Shown here one piece after another: positions 57,775 to 64,000 of a DNA stretch of 64,000 bases. Each line of letters opens with the position of its first letter. Position 1 is the stretch's first letter. The position numbers and the translations under genes are program-made. Origin of the DNA: Flavobacteriales bacterium ALC-1 (lineage in GTDB: Bacteria > Bacteroidota > Bacteroidia > Flavobacteriales > Flavobacteriaceae); the NCBI GenBank assembly GCA_000171875.1, contig ABHI01000004.1:293501-357500 (forward strand), written 5' to 3'. The notes beneath the pieces are model-generated. The model was not told the DNA's origin. It ran no database searches and saw only the letters and a program-made list of their open reading frames with translations.

Positions 57775-57801
57775 AAACGGTTAAATAAATAAACGGTTAA
57801 A
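57775..57801. repeat. Direct repeat AAACGGTTAAA upstream of the LOG gene
   Basis: AAACGGTTAAA occurs at 57775-57785 and again at 57791-57801, a 16-base period, ending 9 bases before the ATG. It could be a pair of operator half-sites. Confidence 0.4.
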
Positions 57802-57810
57802 CAGAGATAC

Positions 57811-58497
57811 ATGAGAAAAGAAAGAAACCATAAAAGATGGAATGCAATAAAAACAAACGACTCTTGGGCGATTTTTAAGATTATGGGAGAGTTTGTAAAT
57901 GGATATGAGAAGTTAAGCAAAATAGGTCCTTGTGTTTCTATTTTTGGTTCTGCAAGAACAAAACCAGATCATAAATATTATAAACTAGCTGAAGAAGTCG
58001 CTTCAAAAATAGTAGAACATGGTTATGGTGTTATTACTGGAGGTGGTCCTGGTATTATGGAAGCGGGTAATAAAGGAGCTCATATCGCTGGAGGAACATC
58101 TGTAGGTTTAAATATAGAGTTACCTTTTGAGCAACATGATAATCCTTATATAGACAATGATAAAAGTTTAGATTTTGACTACTTTTTTGTTCGCAAGGTG
58201 ATGTTTGTAAAATACTCACAAGGGTTTGTTGTAATGCCTGGAGGTTTTGGTACGCTTGACGAATTATTTGAGGCAATTACTTTAATACAAACGCACAAAA
58301 TTGAAACCTTTCCTATTATTTTAGTTGGAAAAGAATTTTGGGGTGGTTTATTTGATTGGGTTAAAACAACATTACTAGATGCTGGTAACATTAGCCCCAA
58401 AGATTTAGATTTAATACATTTAGTTGATTCAGGAGATGAAGTTATTGACATACTGAACGACTTCTATAAGGAATACGGCTTGAGTCCAAACTTCTAA
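57811..58497 (+). CDS. LOG-family protein (TIGR00730), nucleotide phosphoribohydrolase-like
   Basis: 228 residues. The family signature PGGFGTLDELFEA and the preceding ITGGGPGIMEAGNKGAH nucleotide-binding loop are present. Members release the base from cytokinin-type or normal nucleoside monophosphates. It is 26 bases before the next gene and probably cotranscribed. Confidence 0.9.
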   Translation: MRKERNHKRWNAIKTNDSWAIFKIMGEFVNGYEKLSKIGPCVSIFGSARTKPDHKYYKLAEEVASKIVEHGYGVITGGGPGIMEAGNKGAHIAGGTSVGLNIELPFEQHDNPYIDNDKSLDFDYFFVRKVMFVKYSQGFVVMPGGFGTLDELFEAITLIQTHKIETFPIILVGKEFWGGLFDWVKTTLLDAGNISPKDLDLIHLVDSGDEVIDILNDFYKEYGLSPNF

Positions 58498-58523
58498 AAA
58501 CCGTTAAAACCCTTAGTTTCTAA

Positions 58524-61364
58524 TTGATTAAACAACTATATATACCATTCATTATTCTAATTTTTAGCAATAGCATAATTGCTCAAAATAAGATTGACGT
58601 CAATGCAGTTGTGGATGTAGAAACCAAAACGATTTCTATTGCGCAAACTATCATCTATAAAAATGAATCTAATGACGCATTATCTGAAATCTACCTTAAC
58701 AATTGGAACAATAGTTATTCAACAAAATCAACACCTCTAGCAAAGCGATTTGAAGAAGAGTTTAGTACAAAATTTCACTTAGCTAAAAATGAACAACGCG
58801 GTTATACGGTTGTGACTTCGATTAAAGATAAAGCAAAGCAAGCTTTAGAATACCAGAGTCTAAAAGCGCATCCAGATGTTTTAAAAGTGGTTTTAAAAAC
58901 CCCTTTACAACCTGGTGAATCTTATAACTTAAGTCTCAATTATAATCTTATAATTCCGGATGCGACGTTTACAGATTACGGATATACAAAAAGTGGAGAT
59001 TTTGAGCTTAAATACTGGTACATTACACCAGCTGTTTATAATGGTAAATGGAATTATTATAGCAATAAAAATTTAGATGATTTATTTATACCAAAGGCAG
59101 ATATCAGCATAAGTATAACACATCCTTTAAATTATAAAGTAACTTCTGAACTAGATGATATTGCATTTAATCCAGATACTGACAATAAAACACAAACTAC
59201 AGTTCTGTATGGAAAAGACAGAATAGACTCTTATTTATCGCTTAGAAAATTACCTCGATTTAGCTTTATACAAACTGATGATTTTGTAGTACTATCTAAT
59301 ATCTACGAAAAAGGTTTAGCTCCAAGTGATAAAGCAATTTTAACCGACAAAGTCACGCGATATTTAACAGCGCATCTTGGTGAATATCCTCATACAAAAT
59401 TACTAGTCTCAAATATAGATTACAACAAAGATCCTCTATATGGATTAAATCAATTACCTAGCTTTTTACGTCCATTTCCAGATGATTTTCAATATGAGTT
59501 AAAACTTTTAAAAACGGCTTTAAAAAAATATATTGATAATGTGTTACTCCTTAATCCAAGGAAAGAACATTGGTTAAGCGAAGGGCTACAAATTTACTTT
59601 TTGGCAAAATATGTTGAAGACAATTATCCAAATATGAAACTGCTAGGAACTCTAGCTAATGCTTGGGGAATTAGATCGTTTCATGCAGCAGATTTAGATT
59701 TTAACTTTCAGTATTTCTTATATTCAATGGAAATTGCTAGAAAAAATAAAGATCAACCTATAGTCACTTCAAAAGATTCTTTAACTAAGTTCAACGCCAA
59801 TATTGCGGGTAAATACAAAGCAGGAGTTGGGTTAAACTATTTAGATCAGTTTACTGACGATATTAATCTATCTCAAAGTATTACTGAATTTTTAAAAATG
59901 AATCAATTAAAACCAATTAGTATATCGGATTTTGAATCCTTTATGACTTCGAAAACTAAAAAGGATATCAATTGGTTTTTTACAGATTATGTAAACACTA
60001 GAAAAAAGATTGATTTTAAAATAAAAACAATAGAAACAACTGAAGATTCTATAAAACTTACCCTAAAAAATAAGAGAGATAATACTATGCCTATTTCTCT
60101 TTTTAAGCTGAATAATGATTCTGTTATTGGTAAATTATGGGTAGAAAACATAAAAGGGACTAAAACAATTACTTTACCTAAAGACGATACCGAAAAGTTT
60201 GTTTTAGATTATGACAATACGATACCAGAATTCAATCAACGTGATAACTACAAAGCTGTAAAAGGTTCCTTTTTAAACAATAAACCTTTACAATTTAGAG
60301 TGTTTAAAGATATTGAGGATCCAGAGTATAATCAGATTTTCTTTATGCCTTTAGTAGAGTTTAAAAATATATATGATGGACTTACATTAGGAACAAAAGT
60401 CTATAATAAAACCATATTAAGAAAGCGTCTTAATTATAGATTTTCACCTCAGTATGCTACAAAATCTAAATCACTCACAGGCTCTACCTCTATCTTTTAT
60501 ACACACAATATTGAAAACAAAAATCTATTTAATATTACTTATGGGGTTTTTGCAGGTTACCGGTCTTTTGCAGAAGATGCTTTTTTTACAAGGATAAGAC
60601 CTTCAATCTCATTTTCGTTTAGAGATGATGATGATTTTAGATCCGATAAAATAGATAATATAACTGCTAGATATGTAAGCATCAATAGAGATATTGGCGA
60701 TAATGCAGTTATTGAAATAGATGAACCAGATTATGGAGTTTTTAACTTAAGATATACACATTCAAATCCTGGAGTGATTAATTTTTCTAGGTTTAATGCT
60801 GATTTTCAAGTTGCCGATCGTTTTAGCAAACTCTCTGTTAATTACGAGTTTAGAAAACTCACTAAAAGCAATCGAAATGTTAACTTAAGGTTGTATGCAG
60901 GGGTGTTTTTAAAGAATAACACTGACCCAAACTCTGACTATTTCAGTTTTGCTTTAGATAGACCTACTGATTATTTATTTGATTTAAATTATTTAGGACG
61001 TTCTGAAGCTGCTGGTCTATTTAGTCAACAAATTATCATTGCCGAAGGCGGCTTTAAATCGAAACTCGAAACCCCTTTTGCCAATCAATGGATGACTACA
61101 GCAAATTTTAGTACTTCAATTTGGAGATATATTCAATTTTATGGTGATCTAGGCTTGGTTAAAAACAAGCATAATCCTGCAAAGTTTGTTTACGATTCTG
61201 GCATTAGACTTAATCTGGTAGAAGACTATTTTGAGATTTACTTTCCACTGTATTCTAACCTAGGTTGGGAAATTGGACAACCTAATTACGACCAAAGCAT
61301 TCGTTTTATGTTTACCGTAGATCCACAGGTACTTTTAGGTCTATTTAGAAGAAAATGGTATTAA
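58524..61364 (+). CDS. M1-peptidase-like protein without HExxH, fused to an outer-membrane beta-barrel
   Basis: 946 residues. The start is TTG (an in-frame TAA is immediately upstream). Signal peptide 1-20. The N-terminal half has the M1 layout: a beta-sandwich, then HWLSEGL that matches the M1 third-ligand segment (WLNEGF). But the place of HExxH is occupied by KTALK, 19-23 residues earlier, so zinc cannot be held in the usual way. The C-terminal half (about 600-946) has alternating strands ending in Trp-Tyr, as an outer-membrane barrel does. Likely a non-catalytic or altered envelope protein. Confidence 0.8.
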   Translation: MIKQLYIPFIILIFSNSIIAQNKIDVNAVVDVETKTISIAQTIIYKNESNDALSEIYLNNWNNSYSTKSTPLAKRFEEEFSTKFHLAKNEQRGYTVVTSIKDKAKQALEYQSLKAHPDVLKVVLKTPLQPGESYNLSLNYNLIIPDATFTDYGYTKSGDFELKYWYITPAVYNGKWNYYSNKNLDDLFIPKADISISITHPLNYKVTSELDDIAFNPDTDNKTQTTVLYGKDRIDSYLSLRKLPRFSFIQTDDFVVLSNIYEKGLAPSDKAILTDKVTRYLTAHLGEYPHTKLLVSNIDYNKDPLYGLNQLPSFLRPFPDDFQYELKLLKTALKKYIDNVLLLNPRKEHWLSEGLQIYFLAKYVEDNYPNMKLLGTLANAWGIRSFHAADLDFNFQYFLYSMEIARKNKDQPIVTSKDSLTKFNANIAGKYKAGVGLNYLDQFTDDINLSQSITEFLKMNQLKPISISDFESFMTSKTKKDINWFFTDYVNTRKKIDFKIKTIETTEDSIKLTLKNKRDNTMPISLFKLNNDSVIGKLWVENIKGTKTITLPKDDTEKFVLDYDNTIPEFNQRDNYKAVKGSFLNNKPLQFRVFKDIEDPEYNQIFFMPLVEFKNIYDGLTLGTKVYNKTILRKRLNYRFSPQYATKSKSLTGSTSIFYTHNIENKNLFNITYGVFAGYRSFAEDAFFTRIRPSISFSFRDDDDFRSDKIDNITARYVSINRDIGDNAVIEIDEPDYGVFNLRYTHSNPGVINFSRFNADFQVADRFSKLSVNYEFRKLTKSNRNVNLRLYAGVFLKNNTDPNSDYFSFALDRPTDYLFDLNYLGRSEAAGLFSQQIIIAEGGFKSKLETPFANQWMTTANFSTSIWRYIQFYGDLGLVKNKHNPAKFVYDSGIRLNLVEDYFEIYFPLYSNLGWEIGQPNYDQSIRFMFTVDPQVLLGLFRRKWY

Positions 61365-61373
61365 CATATTCTT

Positions 61374-61400
61374 ACAGAAAAGTTAAATTTTCTGTTCTAT
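61374..61400 (+). terminator. Terminator after the M1-like gene
   Basis: ACAGAAAA (61374-61381) pairs with TTTTCTGT (61388-61395), a 6-base loop, then a T-rich tail; it lies 10 bases past the stop. Confidence 0.6.
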
Positions 61401-61489
61401 TTTAATTATTCTCATTAAAAAGCATTGTTTTATAAGAATAATTCAATAATATAACATTGCTAGCTATTGCGTAAAATTTTAAATATTCG

Positions 61490-61497
61490 TACTTTTG
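61490..61497 (+). promoter_or_regulatory. -7 promoter box of the E1 dehydrogenase gene
   Basis: TACTTTTG with a TTG -33 element at 61467-61469, 20 bases before it: the most complete promoter in the window. It overlaps the in-frame TTG at 61495 and so points to the ATG at 61519 as the start. Confidence 0.65.
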
Positions 61498-61518
61498 TTT
61501 GGCAAAAATTCGAGCTTC

Positions 61519-63930
61519 ATGAATACGGACCCTAACACCAAAACTGAAATTACATTTGACGATTTTAAAGCTGAGATCTTAAATGATTACAAGCTTGCTG
61601 TTACTAGTAGAGAGTGTAGTTTATTAGGGCGTAGGGAAGTTCTAACAGGTAAAGCTAAGTTTGGGATTTTTGGTGACGGCAAAGAAATACCTCAAATTGC
61701 TTGGGCAAAAGCTTTTGAAAATGGCGATTTTAGATCTGGTTATTATAGAGATCAAACTTTTATGATGGCAATTGGTGAGCTAACTATAGAGCAATTCTTT
61801 GCTGGCTTATACGCAAATACAGATTTAACCGAAGAACCAATGTCTGCTGGTCGTCAAATGGGTGGTCACTTTGCGACACATAGCCTAGATGAAAATGGAC
61901 ATTGGAAAAATCTAACCGAGCAAAAAAATTCTAGCGCAGACATCTCACCTACTGCGGGGCAAATGCCAAGATTATTAGGACTAGCACAAGCTTCAAAAAT
62001 TTATAGAAATGTAGATGGAATAGATGCTACAAATTTCTCTAAACAAGGCAATGAAATTGCTTGGGGAACTATTGGAAATGCTAGTACAAGTGAAGGCTTA
62101 TTTTTTGAAACCATAAATGCTGCAGGTGTATTACAAGTCCCTATGGTAATTAGTATTTGGGATGATGAATATGGTATCTCTGTACATGCCAAGCACCAAA
62201 CAACAAAAGAAAATATATCTGAAATCTTAAAAGGATTTCAACGCGATAAAAAACAAAACGGTTACGAAATTTTTAGAGTCAACGGCTGGAACTATCCTGA
62301 GCTTATAGATACGTATCAACGTGCAGCCCAGGTATCTCGTAAAGAACATGTGCCGGTAATGATACATGTGCAAGAGTTAACCCAACCACAAGGGCATTCA
62401 ACTTCTGGGTCTCACGAACGTTACAAAAATCAAGACCGTTTGGCTTGGGAAGCAGAATACGATTGTAATGCGCAAATGCGCAAATGGATGATTGAAAATA
62501 ACATCGCAACTGAAGAAGAGTTAACTGCTTTTGAAAAAGACATTAAAAAAGCGGTTAGAGATGGCAAAAAAGCAGCGTGGTCTACATTTATCAATCCCAT
62601 ACAAGAAGAACGCAATCAAGCTGTCATTTTGTTAGAAAATTTAGCAACATCAAGCCCTAATGGTGTATTCATTACAAAGTTAAAAAATGATTTGACTGCT
62701 ATTGATGAACCTTTACGAAGAGATTTATTGTCAGCAACTCGTAAGGCATTACGCTATGTGGTTTCTGAAGCATCTTCTGAAAAAGAGGCACTTCAAAATT
62801 GGACAACTAATTATATAAATAGTATTCAACCAAAATACAGTTCTCACTTGTATAGTGAATCTGATCGTAACGCCTTAAACCAATCTGAAGTTTTACCAAC
62901 ATACGATGCAAATGCAGAAGAGGTAGATGGACGTGTTGTATTAAGAGAAAATTTCGATGCTATTTTCAATAATTATCCTGAAGCTTTAATCTTTGGTGAA
63001 GATGCAGGTTATATAGGTGATGTAAACCAAGGCTTAGAAGGTCTTCAAGAAAAATATGGAGAACTTAGGGTTTCGGATACTGGTATTAGAGAAGCTACGA
63101 TAATGGGTCAAGGTATTGGTATGGCAATGCGTGGATTGCGTCCTATTGCAGAAATTCAGTATTTGGATTATCTAATGTATGCACTTCAAATTATGAGTGA
63201 TGATTTGGCAACTGTACAGTACCGAACAAAAGGACGTCAAAAAGCACCATTAATAGTTAGAACTCGTGGACATAGACTAGAAGGTATTTGGCATTCTGGT
63301 TCGCAAATGGGGGGTATTTTAAACCTTATTAGAGGTATTCATGTACTAGTTCCTAGAAATATGACTAAAGCTGCAGGATTCTACAATACGCTGTTAGAAA
63401 GTGACGAACCCGCTTTAGTCGTAGAGTGTTTAAATGGTTACAGATTAAAAGAAAAGTTGCCAAATAATATAGGTGAATTTAAAACACCTATAGGAGTTGT
63501 AGAAACTATTAGAGAAGGTGACGATATTACTTTGGTGTCTTATGGTTCTACATTACGTTTGGTAGAACAGGCTGCGAAAGAATTACAAGAAGTAGGCATT
63601 GACGCTGAGATTATTGACGTGCAATCCTTATTGCCTTTTGATTTAAACCATGATATCGTAAAGAGTATTGCAAAAACCAACAGAGTCATGGTCATTGACG
63701 AAGATGTAAAAGGTGGAGCGTCAGCTTATATTTTAGATCAAATATTGAATGAGCAAAATGCATTTGAACATTTAGATAGCCAACCAAAAACTATAGCTGC
63801 AAAACCACACAGACCAGCTTATGGTACAGATGGAGATTATTTTTCAAAGCCTTCAACAGAAGATATTTTTGAAGCTGTTTATGATGTTATGCACGAATTG
63901 AGCCCTATTGATTTTCCTAAACTGCGATAA
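61519..63930 (+). CDS. 2-oxoacid dehydrogenase E1, fused alpha and beta chains
   Basis: 803 residues from the ATG at 61519. It decarboxylates a 2-oxoacid with thiamine diphosphate and passes the acyl group to the lipoyl E2. Alpha half: GNASTSEGLFFETIN (TPP-binding loop) and the WDDEYGISV helix; beta half from about 470: FGEDAGYIGDVNQGLEG, GMAMRGLRPIAEIQYLDY and the C-terminal binding domain with VTLVSYGS-like TLVSYG and VIDEDVKGGASAY. The likely substrate is a branched-chain oxoacid, from the family of fused E1 enzymes in Bacteroidota; pyruvate cannot be excluded. Partner E2/E3 genes are not in view. Confidence 0.87.
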   Translation: MNTDPNTKTEITFDDFKAEILNDYKLAVTSRECSLLGRREVLTGKAKFGIFGDGKEIPQIAWAKAFENGDFRSGYYRDQTFMMAIGELTIEQFFAGLYANTDLTEEPMSAGRQMGGHFATHSLDENGHWKNLTEQKNSSADISPTAGQMPRLLGLAQASKIYRNVDGIDATNFSKQGNEIAWGTIGNASTSEGLFFETINAAGVLQVPMVISIWDDEYGISVHAKHQTTKENISEILKGFQRDKKQNGYEIFRVNGWNYPELIDTYQRAAQVSRKEHVPVMIHVQELTQPQGHSTSGSHERYKNQDRLAWEAEYDCNAQMRKWMIENNIATEEELTAFEKDIKKAVRDGKKAAWSTFINPIQEERNQAVILLENLATSSPNGVFITKLKNDLTAIDEPLRRDLLSATRKALRYVVSEASSEKEALQNWTTNYINSIQPKYSSHLYSESDRNALNQSEVLPTYDANAEEVDGRVVLRENFDAIFNNYPEALIFGEDAGYIGDVNQGLEGLQEKYGELRVSDTGIREATIMGQGIGMAMRGLRPIAEIQYLDYLMYALQIMSDDLATVQYRTKGRQKAPLIVRTRGHRLEGIWHSGSQMGGILNLIRGIHVLVPRNMTKAAGFYNTLLESDEPALVVECLNGYRLKEKLPNNIGEFKTPIGVVETIREGDDITLVSYGSTLRLVEQAAKELQEVGIDAEIIDVQSLLPFDLNHDIVKSIAKTNRVMVIDEDVKGGASAYILDQILNEQNAFEHLDSQPKTIAAKPHRPAYGTDGDYFSKPSTEDIFEAVYDVMHELSPIDFPKLR

Positions 63931-63941
63931 ATCTATTACAT

Positions 63942-63958
63942 TTAGATTCTAAATCTAA
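63942..63958 (+). terminator. Small hairpin after the E1 gene, possible terminator
   Basis: TTAGATT (63942-63948) pairs with AATCTAA (63952-63958) with a 3-base loop, but only a weak T-rich tail follows. Confidence 0.35.
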
Positions 63959-63991
63959 CTGCTTTGTTTCCTGAATATAATCGTTGGAGTT

Positions 63992-63999
63992 TACCTTTG
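63992..63999 (+). promoter_or_regulatory. -7 promoter box of the gene beyond the window end
   Basis: TACCTTTG matches TAnnTTTG at the very edge; a TTTG lies 25 bases before it at 63963-63966. The gene it serves is outside the window. Confidence 0.45.
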
Positions 64000-64000
64000 C

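Overview
The window is chromosomal DNA of a marine-type Flavobacteriaceae bacterium (Bacteroidota). The evidence is strong AT-richness, Bacteroidota-type promoters (-7 box TAnnTTTG) ahead of many genes, a type IX secretion (T9SS) C-terminal sorting domain, many small lipoproteins with Bacteroidota-style signal peptides, fused alpha/beta 2-oxoacid dehydrogenase E1, and DUF3857/transglutaminase and tricorn-like S41 proteins typical of this group. The exact genus cannot be read from the sequence.

Left edge, 1-8766 (minus strand): the 5' part of a biosynthetic cluster. A giant hybrid NRPS-PKS gene runs off the left end (visible order A-T-KS-AT-T, then a linker that in known hybrids precedes a PLP aminotransferase domain). 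Upstream of it, in the same direction, lie a SAM methyltransferase, a degenerate CPBP-type membrane protein and a JmjC/cupin_8 putative hydroxylase with a good promoter. A 730-base non-coding stretch follows and contains a decayed fragment of a second copy of the methyltransferase.

8767-31904: mostly core genes. They are a cytochrome c lipoprotein, mnmE, a TlpA-like thioredoxin lipoprotein, rhomboid protease, lipid A-type acyltransferase, class V aminotransferase, glmM, acpH overlapping ggt, a tricorn-like S41 peptidase, an ATP-grasp ligase between two different palindromic dispersed repeats, a membrane-anchored protein, a DUF3857/transglutaminase protein, an alpha/beta hydrolase and a T9SS-exported nuclease/phosphodiesterase-fold protein.

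31911-46067: an accessory region. It starts with 13 copies of a 7-base tandem repeat and a proline iminopeptidase lipoprotein. Then comes an eight-gene, tightly packed minus-strand defence operon: hsdM - hsdS - 116-aa unknown - hsdR - AbiGi-like - SMC/ABC-type ATPase - HNH nuclease (the last two Septu/PtuAB-like) - GIY-YIG/DUF4357. It ends with a DUF2188 protein and a TPR lipoprotein gene flanked on both sides by TTAGAT-rich tracts.

46358-53892: the most unusual part. A plus-strand operon encodes an endonuclease/exonuclease/phosphatase-fold (EEP) enzyme, a thermolysin-like (gluzincin) metallopeptidase and a ComEC-like metallo-beta-lactamase hydrolase. It faces a minus-strand set of an 87-aa protein, a membrane protein with a carboxypeptidase-regulatory-like tail, and an amidohydrolase whose barrel is interrupted by a membrane segment. 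I know of no described system with this combination; it is the best candidate here for a new conflict, stress or signalling system.

54371-64000: core genes again. They are a small secreted protein, uvrA, a LOG-family nucleotide-processing protein, an M1-peptidase-like protein that has lost its HExxH motif and is fused to an outer-membrane barrel, and a fused E1 2-oxoacid dehydrogenase. The window ends on what looks like the promoter of the next gene. I found no rRNA, tRNA, CRISPR array or insertion sequence.
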